Shown in pieces: positions 46,271 through 58,803 of a stretch of DNA of 64,000 nucleotides. The position numbers and the translations under genes were made by a program. Origin of the DNA: Cylicocyclus nassatus (taxonomy: Eukaryota > Nematoda > Chromadorea > Rhabditida > Strongylidae); the NCBI GenBank assembly GCA_958299035.1, contig CATQJL010000112.1:3270123-3334122 (forward strand), given 5' to 3'. Below the pieces are notes generated by a model. It searched no databases, was not told where the DNA came from, and saw only the letters and a program-made list of their open reading frames with translations. Numbering within the stretch: position 1 is the stretch's first letter; every line of letters starts with the position of its first letter.

Positions 46271-48504
46271 TGTCGATCTTATCCGTTTCACTGGACACAA
46301 AGGGTTACCCATGCCCATTACCAAATGAATTAACGAATGCAGATTGATTATGCGTTGCGAGAAGCATCGAGGTTATTATTACGGAAGAATGATTGACGAT
46401 TAGATGATTGAAGATTGTATGAAGAGATTATCGTTTGACAAATATTGGATAACTGTCAAAATAAGCTCAATGTAAGCAAAAATTCCGCGCTAAAATGGCA
46501 AGATTCCACTTGAAATCTATCCCTATCCTTTTTCGCTTGGTGCTACCACTCTTTTTTCGTCCCGTTTTTTTCCTGGTAGAGGGTAGTTTTTCCTAACCGG
46601 TTTTCATTTTCTTAAGTTTCCATTTTTTATACTCATTCAAAGGTTGTACTTATACGATGTGATGGACACGCTATGAAGATAAAAATCGAATATTCCCACA
46701 TCGATGTTTTTTCAAGGTCTCGTTTCCTAAAATATTTATCAGTAACGATGAAGAAGGCTAGTGCAACTCGTATCCAATTCGTAAAGCGGAGGAGGAGTAG
46801 CGGAGAGGAGTAGTGGAGCATAAGATACTCTTACTTTTAGCTAGGCTAATAAAGTTGTTGTTCTAGGCAGAAGTTGTAATTGCCTTTTTATGCAGTAAGA
46901 GTGACAAATAATATTGTCTCACTAAAGGGCTTGTAAGATGTTGAGAAAAAGTAAGTCGCCGTAGAATAAACATAAGCCAAATAACGAACAATAGCTCAAA
47001 TCAATGAGTAGTCAAATGTAATCACCCACTGTAAACACCAAAGTGATTTTTACTTTGAAAAAATCCAGATTTGAGTTAATAGGGCAATCTGTCACATGCT
47101 ATCGACTTGAAATGGACGGATTTGAACAGTCATACAGAATCCGGAGTTCAGGATCCTGGCTAATAGATGCTGTTTTGCCAACTTTCCACCAATTTACCGA
47201 GAAAATGCGAAAATCATGAGAAGACTTCTTCTAAACACATTGAGCATGCACAGAGCCGTTTTATCTGCAGCACGATAAAGTTCTAAAAAAATCTAGTACA
47301 CATTCATAATCCATAGTTTGGGGAATGAGAACAATAACAATACAATATTCCTACGAAAATACGAACAATATTCCTTTTTTTTCAAAAAAATCTTCTGTTG
47401 AATGAGCACTTTAGGATCTGAAGTATTTGCTAGACTTAGTCATTTTGCAGACAAAATACATAAAAAAAATATGATAGATATTGAGTAGAGCTTTAATTTA
47501 GCCTAATAGTCAGTTACTTTTACGTGAAGTTTGTTTCTTATTTTCCCAATTTAGTCATTTATGCTGCATAACTAAGGGATCCGATTTCAATCTTTAAAAG
47601 GACAGGAGGAGAGTTTGCTAATAAAGGAGGACTGATATCCTTGATTTCACTCACTATAAAGATAGATACCTTAGTAGCATGTCTGTTTCAGCGCGTATAA
47701 GAAACATGCATATTGATCGTTTTTCAGAAGTGTTGTCAATATTTCCGTGCAAGTACAACTAGTCGAAATGCAATGCTCTCAAATGTAAATAATGGCCATC
47801 GCATTGACAAGGAAAAATTCCTGCATAAAAGATGGGCAAGCCAATGGAAAAGCCAGTCCTAGAGCATGGACGAGAGATTTAATTAGTCGTATTGAGAGTC
47901 ATTTCGCACCCAACCTCGTTTTTTCCGAAGCCACCAAAACCCATGAAGAATTGGCTAAGCTGTCGAGAGCCCGCAGAATTGGATGTGCGTAATGTGAGAG
48001 GCAATTAGCTCCTCGCCATGTCTCGACAATCGAACAACCTTGTCTTTTTCTGACGGATCTTCTAGGAACAGTAATTATTGAAACTTTGTAAATATAGATC
48101 CCTGCATACTAAAATCCCTTGATCGTAGTAGTGCTATGAATTAGCGAAAAAAATGATTTTTGTCATTGTTGGCTGAGAGCCATAACTCAAAGCTTAAGAG
48201 TTTTTTGCCATGGCTACGATAGTAGTTGTCGAAATATCAAAATTTGTATGATGTCTGTGCACCTGAATTATGTTTTCGCTGGCTACAATATCAATGTAAT
48301 TGAATTCATAGTTGACATGAATTTTAATACGTCAACAAGAACGTTTTGCATGGATTTGGTTCCATTCAAAAGAAAAATATACCAAATCGTTTTTAAGAAT
48401 TTGTTCTTGCAGTTTTCAAGTTCTACAAATCGTTTTTGAGAGCTAATGTATCAAAAAAAGGATCATACGCTTTCAAGAAAAAATATTTCTGGTAAGTAAC
48501 AATT
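46271..48504. other. No recognised gene
   Basis: A plus-strand frame at 47792-47992 contains WTRDLISRIESHFAPNLVFS and TKTHEELAKLSRARRI, which reads like protein but is only 66 codons long. Its family is unknown, and it could be a fragment of a mobile element. Confidence 0.3.
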
Positions 48505-48685
48505 TACCCTTCGCTTTAACCAGATCGGCGGCTGGGCGGGGCTCTGTGACCTTATTAAGGCAGATAATGATCATAGAGCATGTTCGCAAGGGAGACGCAG
48601 ACTGCGTCGCGGGCGCGAGCAGTCGATGACCTTCTAGGTCATGAAGCCCGCCTTCCAGCAAACAATCTGTTTGAAGCAGAGGATA
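48505..48685. mobile_element. Small TA-flanked inverted-repeat element, family M1 copy 3
   Basis: A 177-bp copy (48507-48683) with TA on both sides. The left end reads CCCTTCGCTTTAACCAGATC and the interior keeps GGGAGACGCAGACTGCGTCG, shared with copy 1. The right arm ends AGCCCGCCTTCCAG plus a short tail. Confidence 0.75.
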
Positions 48686-51600
48686 TGCTGATAAACTCTT
48701 GCTTGAAGATAGGTCACAAAATTGCTTGAGGATTGCAACAGAGCTCGACATCATTAGTAAATTTAGCGTAGTGCCATCACTATATTAAATTTTGTGCTGT
48801 TTACATTTTTCTGAGAAATATAAATTTCTCTAAACTCTCATATCTCTTGTTACTTTAACTTTCCCTGAAAACATACATTGACACAACATTAACAACGTAG
48901 ATTTTATTAGTAGAAGAAAATTATGCAACAAAAGTTAACTGAGCTAGTCGGCTTTTACCATCTTCTCAGTAATTTCTCAAAAAATTGCAAGGCTTAAAGT
49001 TTGTACCCATTCAGTTTAAATTTCCTCAATGCCAACATTAGTTTCTTCTTTGAACTGTGCTAAAAGCGCAAAATTTTATCTATGCCCTTTTTTTCCACAT
49101 TCAAGCTACAAGTTAGTTATCTGTGCAGAAGATTTCACACTAATCACCGTTTTTCCTCCTTTAAAAAGAATTTTACATGTGTTATTGACAAGTAGAATTT
49201 GCTTTTCTGCAACGACGAAATGCCGCTAACGTTATGCGAGTTGAAGAGTATCCACAAAGAACATAGGAAAAGAAAATGCCAAGAATTCGTGTATGGTTAT
49301 TATTAAAGACCGAAACAATGGCATAGGGAGCGCTTTCACATGAATGATTCATGAAGAACATTCTGCAGCATGAAGATTGCGACTGAAATATGAACTTGAA
49401 CCTCGTAAAGATGTGTGCAAATTTCGTACTACATTGAAGAATGGAAATGAATGAAAGCTCTATTAAACTGCAAACTCGCATTCAAAAACGCCCTGGATCG
49501 ATTGAATGATTTCCTTTTGAAATATACAATGTTTCAATTAATTCAAGATTAAAGCAAAAGATAGCTTTTAGAACAACATTCTATCGTTCAACTCCTTCTC
49601 AACTCTCTATCCCCTTGACTGAAAACAAATTGCTTTTGATATTTTTCTATCCAAACACGCTGTAATGAAGGGAAGACGACTATATGATGATGCTCGTCAT
49701 AAGCAAATGCTTCGATAATGTTGTTATGGACGAGCTTCAACAAAAGATGCTGTTGTCGCAGACTTCGCTATAGAAGAAGAAATGCAGCATAATTGATTTT
49801 ATGCTTAAGGCTTATTTAAAAAGAACGAAAAAGTTGTGGCGGGGGGGGGGGAGGGAGGATGAGAGTTAGTAAAAAAGTCAATGGGTCTATATTTTTCGGA
49901 TGAATCTGGCGGAGTGCATAAGTTTATTTTTTGTAACAGCACTAGAGCTTATTTTTTGGTGATTTCCCTCGTTGCTCTTTTATGAACTTATTTCTTACTT
50001 ATTAATTTGTCTTCTGCCATGAACGGTAATAGGAGAAGGAAAGCTTCCGCCAAACATCCATCTTATACCTAAATTACCTGTGTCAAAAATTGAAAAGCGT
50101 CAAGGCCTACCTCAAATAGCTGATGACGACTTTCATGAAGCTTGTGACTGTTCAACACACTCTTTCCCTTCCCTTTCTTCGTCGGGATCTCTTCGGATAG
50201 AAGCGAGGAGTTTTTTGGAGGTGAATTTTTGGAAAATTTTTTTGAGATTTGAGAAGACTTGGGTTTTAAGAAAAGACTTGAACAGGTCCAAACCATCCCA
50301 CTTCCCTCCCCTCACGCAGTCCCATAGTCGCTTCTCGATGATCAATTTCAGTCACTTTACAAGAAACCCAAAATGCAGCTAGATTTTTGGTAGTTTTGAT
50401 AGTAAATTCTACTCCTGGATTTCCAAGGGGCCATCTCCATAAAAATATGTTTAGAACTTCAATAAAATGTGATTGAACAGGATAGAGCAAGAGCACGAAA
50501 CTATGCTCATTCTTAGTCGATATTTACTGAAACATTCACAAATTGTTCGTACACACAGGAATAGAGAGGATAAATAGGATTATAGATATGGAAGCAGAAC
50601 AGATTCTGATGAAAAGTGCTATCAGAACTAGAGACGATATGCACGATTTGCTGTCACATTCGGTAAATCTCTGAGCAGTGATTGAATGGACAGGTGTGCC
50701 ATTGAAAAGTGGCAGATGTGAAAACGAAATCTCGCCGCGGTGTCATAACTTCGTAAAGCAAGAAAGTGGACGTGAAGGAAAGAAATTGAGAAAGGATGTC
50801 CAAAGGAAAGAAAAAGATATGATTAAAAACGCATTTTCGCTAAAAGGCTGCAAATTATTGCACCAATGAAGAAGGAGTAGTACATGATTGCTAACAATAA
50901 GGTATTTCTTTTCTACAAGAATTTTATCTCTTGATCTGCAAGTCAACTTTTCTTGATATGATTTGAATGTTCATCGCGTTGAGATTTTTGAAACATACTA
51001 ATTGACTTGCAGAGCTTGGAAAGATTGGCGATAGCTTAAAAAATCTTATGTATGCCTTTGATTGAATTGATCTCGAAAGTTTCGTCCATTTGTTTTGGTT
51101 ACCATTCGCAAAGAGTGACTGGCGAACCTTCTCAACCCCATCATCCGATTCAGATTTTTATCCTCTTTCTGATAGCTACTTTTCCTTTTAAACCGTCGAT
51201 CTTTGCAATGTTATGCCAAAGCCATTTGAGCAGTCTAACAATTACACCAAATTTCCTTTAATGTGAACAGTTTTTTATAAGAAACTTCTGAAAAGTACTG
51301 ATGTCCATTATGCAAAGTAAATCTTTGGCTACTTTTACTCATTCTGGAGATGGTTGTTTCGGAGAGACCCAGCTTTTAAGCATATCTAGCTTATAGGGAA
51401 TACCGAAAATACCAAAAAAGCTGATTTTTTGAAGCAAATCAAACTTGCACAATTTGTACAAATGGTGTTTGATGACAAGTAAGCTTTAATATGTAGAATC
51501 TTTCGAAGCTTTCAAGACTTGCTGCAGTGGTGTGTTTCATGGCTTTGCCAAAAATCAAAATCTCCAAAAAAATGAAAGCTCCAAACATCAGATCAAAAAA
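48686..51600. other. No recognised gene
   Basis: AT-rich with a G-run near 49840. Frames on both strands around 50070-50500 overlap and have no known product. Confidence 0.4.
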
Positions 51601-51619
51601 TGTAAAAAACAATTACACT

Positions 51620-53370
51620 CAGTTTTGATTGTATTTTCCCAAAATTTAGTATCAAAGTTTTGAACATTAGCCGAACTTATTGAACCGTTTAAGTCTTTTT
51701 TATAAGAGGTTATAGTCGGGACATAATTTTCAGCATAGAATAATAAAAGTATTCAAGAGATGAAATCTTTGAGAACAATCACAAATGTTAAGAAAAGAGA
51801 ACGTTTTCGCACAGCCCTGACAATCCCGTTTTTGGCAACCCCGCTGTGAGATAAGGTAGATCATCGATTTATTGAGCGTGTAATGGGTTGCAGAACCATG
51901 GAGGTTCCCTGAATAAAAGTGACGGTTATATGTGTTATTTCTGGCAAACTCGCAGATAGTTCACCGGAAGTTCGCGAGGGCAAGCTGTTTTGCCAATCTT
52001 CTCGAAAGCTTGTATTAGTTCTAAGATATATGAAGGTAAAAAAATGGGAACTTTTCGAGAAAAATGACGTCGACAGAAATACAGTTAGGAACTTGCCAAG
52101 GAAATCCTGGGAAATTTTCTAAATGCAGTGCTTCCTGCTTCCACACTAGCTAGTGATGGAAGTACATAAGTGGGGTAAACTGCGAGAAGTGAACGAATAG
52201 AAAAATAAAAGTAGCAAAACGTTGCTCTCAAGCATCACAGCACTCATGCAACGTTAAGTGGCAGTTGTAATGCTCTTTTTCAATGCTCACAATTTGTTCC
52301 TAGTAAAAGTAAGACAACTTCAAGTGAGTGTGTGTAAGCGTGTGTTCCGTAAAATTGTGTGAGAGCCTAAGGACCGCATGCACTAACATCCCCGCCGGGA
52401 GGGGATCGCGGCTTAAAAGAAAGCTTTATATTTCAAAACTCCAGATACATGGATTTCACGTTGTGTGCCTACCCGTAAGTATTCCCACTACCCTTCACTA
52501 TGAACTTATTGAACAGGAGCGAGAAGCCGTACGAACCGCATTTTCCAGCTTTTGTGTGATCCCTGATGATCTCCAGCGCTTTTCTTCAAAGTCATTTTTC
52601 TTTCTCCGAAGTTAACGAAAGCCTTCCAAAGTTGTACTGAACATCTAACCCGACAGTGCTAAGCATGTTGCTGATAAGAACAAATGATGTTTTGAAGTCA
52701 TGAAATTTTCGATGATCCACAGGTCGAAATTTGGGGTTTACCAAGAAATTCGATTTTTCAAAAATTCATTTGTCTCATCAGCAACATGCTTAGCACTGTC
52801 GGTTTAGATGTTCAGTACAACTTTGGAAGGTTTTCGTTAACTTCGGAGAAAGAAAAATGACTTTGAAGAAAAGCGCCGGGGATTATCAGGGATTATACAA
52901 AAGCTGAAAAATGCGGTTTGTACAGCTTCTCGCTCCTCTTCAACATGTTCATAGTGAAGGGTAGTAGGAATACTTACGGATAGGTACACAACGTAAAATC
53001 CACGTATCTGGAGTTTCGAAATATAAGCTTTCTTTTGAGCTGCGATCCTCTCCCAAGCGGGGAGGTTAGTGCATGCGGCCCTAAGTCTTGTAGACATTAC
53101 TTAAACTTGCCGCTTCCAACGAGCTTCTTCACGGGTACAATCTTTTTTTTATCATGCCATAGCGTGACTGAATGTGCTCCACACTTAAGTACTTTCCATC
53201 ATAAAGCATTTGCAAGCGCCACAACTTTGGCTTTATTTAAAGCGCAGGGACTCAAGTGAGACGAGTGAAAGAAAAGGAAGATCATAGCTACCAAGGGTGG
53301 TAGTGAGTTAGATAGTAACATTCTTCAAATATCACATTATGTGCTTTATCTTTGTAAAATCTTTACACGC
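51620..53370 (+). repeat. Duplicated repeat, copy A
   Basis: This segment aligns, with substantial divergence, to copy B at 55670-60090. Matching landmarks include TTAGCCGAACTT near 51670 (B: 55690), GATAAGGTAGATCATCGATTT at 51850 (B: 59120), AATAGAAAAATAAAA near 52196 (B: 59667), CAATTTGTTCC-AGTAAAAGT near 52290 (B: 59758), and AGCGTGACTGAATGTGCTCC at 53160 (B: 59845). Copy A lacks the LINE present in B and instead holds a foldback insertion at 52367-53085. No coding function is recognised in the shared sequence. Confidence 0.7.
52367..53085. mobile_element. 0.72-kb foldback element with 329-bp arms
   Basis: Left arm 52367-52695 and right arm 52758-53085 are inverted copies around a 62-bp loop. 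Landmarks are GGACCGCATGCACTAAC against GGGCCGCATGCACTAAC at the tips and TGCTAAGCATGTTGCTGAT-type sequence near the loop. Both arms keep a long open frame on opposite strands, ending in the same FSSKSFFFLRS peptide. The arms differ at many positions, so it is older than the 26-30 kb palindrome. The absence of this block from copy B indicates insertion after the duplication. Confidence 0.8.
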
Positions 53371-54050
53371 TAAACACCTTGGAGCAGTGGCGGTCCCAGG
53401 TTTTCCGTTCCGGGGAGGGGGGGGGGGACGAAGATTGGGAGGTGCGTGGTATTAGCCACGAACTCTGAATTTGGGATGCTTCCCAACTTTTTGCGGGCCC
53501 ACGACAGTGAAATTTCAGAAAAAAGGCACGTAAAATAAATTTTTAGAAAGTTTCAAAAATTATTATAATTATTCAGAAGTGCAAAGAAGTCATTTTCACA
53601 TTTTTATAAGTCATGTTAGTGACTTACAAAACGTGATCCATTCTCGGGAACCCTCCCTCCTCCCTCCTTCTCATGTTCACCCCTGCTCTGGAGGTATACG
53701 TCATGTAAGCAAATTCAGGTGAGTTCATTGAATATCATTTTTCATTTATAACAATTGAATCTTTTGGCCCTCAACTCCGAACACTTGAAAAAAATTTCTT
53801 TGACGCCTTTTCAATTAGAACATCGGTTTGTTGGCACAAATACAGTACACTTGCCTCCTTAAATAGCGCCATTTTCGTTGTTAAACTCCTAGTAGAGAGT
53901 GAAGAATCTTGAAGTCATATAATTCGCAATTCCCGTCATGAATTTGATTTTATCGACTTTTTTGGAAGAATTTCATAAACAACAAGATTCTCACTAGCTC
54001 GAGCAATGGGATGGCCATGACATTCAGCTTCAAAAATGTTGCAGACATTG
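53371..54050. other. No recognised gene; G-run at 53416
   Basis: About 680 bp between duplicated repeat copy A and the hAT-type element. The GTGGCGGTCCCAGGTTTTCC-like piece at 53388 followed by a G-run may be a repeat edge, but no partner is clear. Confidence 0.4.
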
Positions 54051-54058
54051 TTTACAGT

Positions 54059-55121
54059 CAGGGTCAAGCGTGGGGTGCGGCACGCCACACCTGGGAGGTC
54101 GTATTGAGGAATCGAAAGGGGAGGGGGTCGTAGTTGGATAATCTGATAATGGTGATAACATGATATTCGTATCATATCCGTAATTAGCATGTCAATTAAC
54201 CCCTGTAGACAAAGTGTGAGCGAATTCTGAAGATTCAAGATACTAGGCTACCTAAATGAAATGGTCAAATTCCAACATGGCTAACTTTGTTTCAAAGGTG
54301 AATTAGCTATCCGTTTTTGCACTCAAGACAAAGCACTACTCCTTCTTTGTCCACCTCAGGAATTCCGCTTCAGAAGACCTGCAAACTTTGGAATTAGAAG
54401 CCAACCAAAATCTCGTTTTTCCCATTTTTCGCTTTTGATCGCTGTGCTTTCACCAAATATTACTTAGAGCTAAGAAGACAAATCAGGCTCCAAACAGTCC
54501 TATGGAATCTACAAGGTTTAGGCTATCGATTCATATAAACACCGTCCGTTAAAAATGTTTTTTTTGTTATAGTTAATGGGGTGCGGCACACCCCCTCAAA
54601 AGCTGCGGCTGCCGCAGCTTTTAAGAGGGTGTGCTGCACCCCCTTAACTTGTCTTCAAAATCCAGAAAGCGCTCCATTGCTGGTATAAGTATTGAGCTCA
54701 TAGCTTCTTCTTGCCACAGTGGAAATTTGGAGCCGAACGCCCCACCCCTAGAAAAGTTACGGCCCTATCAATAGACCCATTTAGATCAGAATCAGCCGTC
54801 AAATTACGTGTGATTGTAAAGTGCGGTCACAGAAAATCGGGCGTACAGCTCTCAGAAATCTGAAAACTCTCTAGAAAAAGATGGTGTCCTCCAGTATGTC
54901 ACACTTTGAGGTCCAGAGGTTAAGAGGAGGAAGAAGGGGTCGTTTGAGGGCTTTCATGGGAGGGGGGGGGTCGAAAGACTTGTGCCTGACCTCTTTCTCA
55001 ACTCTGGTAATGCTATCATAGGTATATAGTTTAAGGGGGGGGGGGGGGGTCTTATTAAGACAGCAATCAGGGGGGGGGGTCGTAACCAGCGATCGTGTGC
55101 CGCACCCCTTGCTTGACCCTG
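54059..55121. mobile_element. Nonautonomous hAT-type element
   Basis: The element is flanked by a perfect 8-bp direct repeat TTTACAGT (54051-54058 and 55122-55129). Its ends are inverted repeats: CAGGGTCAAGCGTGGGGTGC on the left and, reading the other strand on the right, CAGGGTCAAGCAAGGGGTGC. An 8-bp target duplication with CAGGG-type ends is the hAT pattern. At 1,063 bp with no transposase frame it is nonautonomous. Inside it are a strong hairpin (54573-54646) and two long G-runs near 54961 and 55030. Confidence 0.85.
54573..54646. repeat. Near-perfect hairpin inside the hAT-type element
   Basis: GGTGCGGCACACCCCCTCAA and AAGCTGCGGC are mirrored by GCCGCAGCTTTT and AGAGGGTGTGCTGCACCCCC. The stem is about 35 bp with almost no loop. 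Its outer part repeats the GGGGTGCGGCAC of the element's ends, suggesting head-to-head end fragments. Confidence 0.8.
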
Positions 55122-55498
55122 TTTACAGTTCCTTCACAGTTCTCTAAACTTAGTTCCGAATACTCCTTACGTAGATACTCAAACTTCGTAGCATTACGCC
55201 TATACAGCACCATCAGTGCCGCTTTTCAAACTGTATTTTGGACGAATATTGCGCCAGAACTGCCGCATTGCTATAACTTTTTTTAGGTTACTCCTATTGA
55301 GCTGTTTTCATTATTCAAATGCTGCACCATCTGATGTACGTTATGTATGGTTGAAACTCAAAAATTCACAACTTCTCTGTGCCCCAAAGCGATATAAACG
55401 CGATGTTGCGTCGGAAATGTCGCATTTTAATAAGTTCGAACGAAACTACTCTATGTTTTCATTGCTATATTCAGATTCAGCACTGCTTGCCCTATTAT

Positions 55499-55530
55499 TG
55501 ATATATATATATATGTATAGTATATATACA
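55499..55530. repeat. AT dinucleotide tract
   Basis: TATATATATATATGTATAGT followed by ATATATACA; a simple repeat just before duplicated repeat copy B. Confidence 0.8.
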
Positions 55531-55963
55531 GAATCTAGAACAGTCTTTTTCATGTATCGCATTGGTATGACTGCCTTCATATCTGTCCCAGAAAAAATTG
55601 TTTGCATAGTTATTTTCCGTGTCTCCTGAGCTATCCGCCAATATTTTTTTTTTCCAATGTTTTCCGGAAAACAACAAATTTTTGAAGATTAGCCGAACTT
55701 TGAATATATAGACAAGACTAGTGAAGAATTTCGATTAAAGCGTGAAGCGTTTCGCTTTCGAATCTTCGTTATAAGAGGTCAATGTCGTTTAAAAATACGA
55801 ATAAAATATTCGGAACAACGTGGACAACGATAAAATTGTCGAAGAAATAGATAATCCATAATGCTAAGAAAAATGTATGGAACTCTTTGAGCAGTTCTGG
55901 CAACATTGTTTTTGGCATTTCCGCTTTGAAATAAAGTTTTTTTTTATCCTGGCATCTTCCCGG

Positions 55964-56330
55964 TTACTCGGGATCTGCAACTCTTGTAAGTCTCTTCCAT
56001 AGTTCGCGGTCAAGGGCTTGTTCTTCTTCGATCTTAAGTTCTTTCAGATCCGCTTTGATCTTATCCGACCATCTCATCTTCGGCCTTCCTCGGGGTCTTT
56101 TTCCTGGTACATCTTCTGACGTGGCCGATCTGGTGATGTGGTCTTCCTTTCTTCTTTTCACGTGGACCATCAAAGCTTTTCTCTTGCATCTTCTGGGTTA
56201 CGGGGGCTACCTTCATCGTGGCTCGTACGGTGTCATTGGTGACGTGGTCCAGCATGGTGAGGCCCATCGTCCATCGAAGCATTCTTGTCTCCATCACGCT
56301 CATTCGTCTTTGCGCGTGCATGGCCAGCAT
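55964..56330 (-). pseudogene. RTE C-terminal region, in two frames
   Basis: After the RT frame breaks near 56310, homologous reading continues in a second frame (SVMETRMLRWTMGLTMLDHV) and then, after another shift near 56165, in a third (VKRRKEDHITRSATSEDVPG, KRPRGRPKMRWSDKIKADLK, ending TRVADPE). The arginine-rich GRPKMRWSD block is the usual RTE C-terminal tail. The stop is 27 bp from the poly(A). Confidence 0.85.
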
Positions 56331-57745
56331 TCGCTACTACCGTATAGAGCAGTAGGCCGAACCACTGTGCGATACATCTGCGTCTTCAAGTGTAGAGGCA
56401 TCCTTCTGTCACACATGATTCCTGTGAGGTTTCTCCACTTCAACCAAGCTGCGCTTATTCTGGAGGATATCTCGTCCTTTATCGTGCCATCGGGGGTGAG
56501 GTGACTTCCTAGATACTTGAAGGCAGTGGTCTGCGTGTCTTCGATCTGGATTGTTCCGGGTGTTTGGGCTCCCAGTTCCATGTACTCTGTCTTCAAGGTA
56601 TTGATCTTCAAGCCATGTTGCTTCAGCTGGGTCGTCCACATCTGCACGTCCGCTTCCAACTCCTTCCTGCTTCTTGCCATCAGGATCACGTCATCTGCAT
56701 ACATGATAGCCCATGGTGGTCGGCGAATAAAGTCTCTGACTATTGCATCGACAGCCGTGATGAACAGTAGGGGCGAGAGTACGGATCCTTGGTGTACACC
56801 AGCGTTTATCTGGAATTCTTCAGATCGTCCGGCTGCTGTCTGCACGTAACTGGTGGCGCCTCGGTATATTATTCTTATCCATTGAACATACTCTTCTGGT
56901 AACATGTGCTTTCGCAGTGCCCACCATATTGTGCTATGTGGTACCTTGTCGAATGCTTTTTCAAGGTCCAGGAATGCAGCATGCAGCTCACATTGCTTCT
57001 CCCTGCTTCTTTCCATCATTATTCTGACTGTATGAATGGCATCTGTCGTACTGCAGCCTCTCACGAACCCGCACTGGTTTGGTGCCAGCTCCACCATACT
57101 TCGTAGTCTCGTCTCTAGTATTCTTTCGAAGATCTTCAGGGTGTGGCACATGAGTCGGATGGGCCGATACGTCGAGCAGTCAGCTACGTCGCCTTTCTTC
57201 TTCCATATTTGTACCGTCGTGCTTCTGTACCAGTCGCTTGGCATGGTCTTGGATTTTACTATCTGGTTCAGAAGTCGCGTTAGCCACGATACTCCAGCTT
57301 CTCCACAACTCTTCCAGAACTCGTTGGAGATGTCATCTAGGCCTGTTGCCTTGCCGCTTTTCGTCTTCGTTATCGCAATGCGGACTTCTTCTTCGGTGAT
57401 CGTCGGCACTGGTCCGTGAATTGGTTCAGCTGGCGTCGTCGATATACATTCACAGCTTGCGGACGCCATCTCAGCGAAGTGTGCTCGCCATCTTTCATTT
57501 ATCTCCTGTGGTCTTCGCAGCATTCTCCCGCGTACATCTTTGATACAGTAGAAGTGTTCTATGTCTTTCGCGGCGTTCGCTCTGCTTCTCGCGATCCGGT
57601 AGATCTCTCGTACTCCTTCGTGACTGTGCAGCTTCCTGTACAGCTCCGTTACGTACGTTTCCTTCGCTTCTCTGACGCTTCTGTTTGTCGCACGTTTCGC
57701 TTCTAGGTATCTCTGGTGGTCATCTTCTGTTCGGTCTTTTGCCAT
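56300..57745 (-). pseudogene. RTE reverse transcriptase region
   Basis: A 481-codon open frame covering most of the RT domain. Visible blocks are SGKATGLDDISNEFWK, FLDLEKAFDKVPH (first catalytic Asp), GVHQGSVLSPLLF and YADDVILMA (YADD catalytic pair), followed by LKINTLKTEYMELG. Order and spacing are those of RTE-clade LINEs. The segment between the endonuclease and this frame holds a TGA, a TAG and frame changes. At the C-terminal side the frame breaks after ALYGSSECWP. The nominal ATG at 57745 is internal to the ancestral protein, not a true start. Confidence 0.92.
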
Positions 57746-57888
57746 ATTCTGTAGGCTGCCTTCTTCTTCTTTATACGAGCTTACTTCGTCGCTCCACCAC
57801 CAAGTCTACTTGTTGATTCTCGCTCTTCCGGGTCTCGTACGCCCCAGTAGGTCTTAGCTGTATGGTGGACGTTGTCCTTCAGATGCGC

Positions 57889-58803
57889 TCAGGAGTGTTC
57901 TGGATCGTCTTCTTCTTCTGGCAGAGTAGATACCATTGCTGCTCTGGTGCGAGTGTCGCCTTTGAGCTTCCACCATTTGATTCGTTCTCTTTGCTCTGTC
58001 GTTGCTCTGATTCGTTTGTCGAACGGAATATTCAGGTCTACTAGAAGTGGCCTGTGCTGTGGTATGCAATCTTCGCCTGGAATGGCTTTGCTATTCCTCA
58101 CATACTTAAGCTCACTTCGTCGCACAGCCCAGAAGTCTATTTGTGATGCTCGGCCTCCACTGGTATACGTAATGAGGTGATTGCTTCTCTTTATGAAGAA
58201 AGTATTCGCCAGAACCAAGTTGTGAGCCGTAGCGAACTCGAGAATGCGCTCGCCTTCGTCATTGCGTGAGCCGTATCCGTGGTCACCGTGACATTTCCCT
58301 GCATCTTTTCGTTGTTCTCCTACATGACTGTTGAGATCTGCTCCGATTAGAAGCATTTCTTCTTCTGGCACTGATCTTATGCAGTCGTCGAATTCTTGCC
58401 AGAATATATCCTTCTCATTCTCATCGCAACCTGCTTGTGGCGCGTAGGCAGTGATTATTCGTAGAATTCGCTTCCCAGCGTCTATCTTAATGCCCATGAG
58501 TCGATCAGTCAGTCGATCCACGCCGGTTATTCTGTTTCTCAGCTTCTCGCAGATGACTACTCCTACACCGTTCCTACTGCTACTTGCTCCTTTGTATAGA
58601 AGTTTGTAGCCGTCTCCTATTTCACGCGACTTCTCCCCTTTCCATCTCGTTTCCTGTATGCAGGCGATGTCAACTCTACGTCGTCTAAGAAGATCCGCGA
58701 GTTCTCGATGACGTGCCGTGAGGGAACCTACGTTGATGGTGGCTAGTCGAAGCGTTTCTGAAGACTTGGATACTCGCCTATGGTGAGCTAGCTTCTTTAA
58801 CCG
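57889..58803 (-). pseudogene. RTE endonuclease region
   Basis: An open frame of 304 codons without a clear start ATG; a TGA lies just upstream, and an earlier ATG in the GATGAACGCTGACGG context is out of frame. It carries the exonuclease-endonuclease-phosphatase signature: ATINVGSL at the start, CIQETRWKG with the catalytic Glu, TAYAPQAG, GADLNSHVG with the Asp/Asn pair, YTSGGRASQIDFWAVRR with the Ser-Asp motif, and a late His (PQHRPLLVDL). These enzymes nick target DNA to prime reverse transcription. The frame stops at TGA shortly after PEEEDDPEHS, where an intact RTE protein would continue into the reverse transcriptase. Confidence 0.88.

Noticed and set aside
56055..57706. Plus-strand frames of 110-149 codons across the LINE
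   Set aside because: These are antisense shadows of the reverse transcriptase frame.
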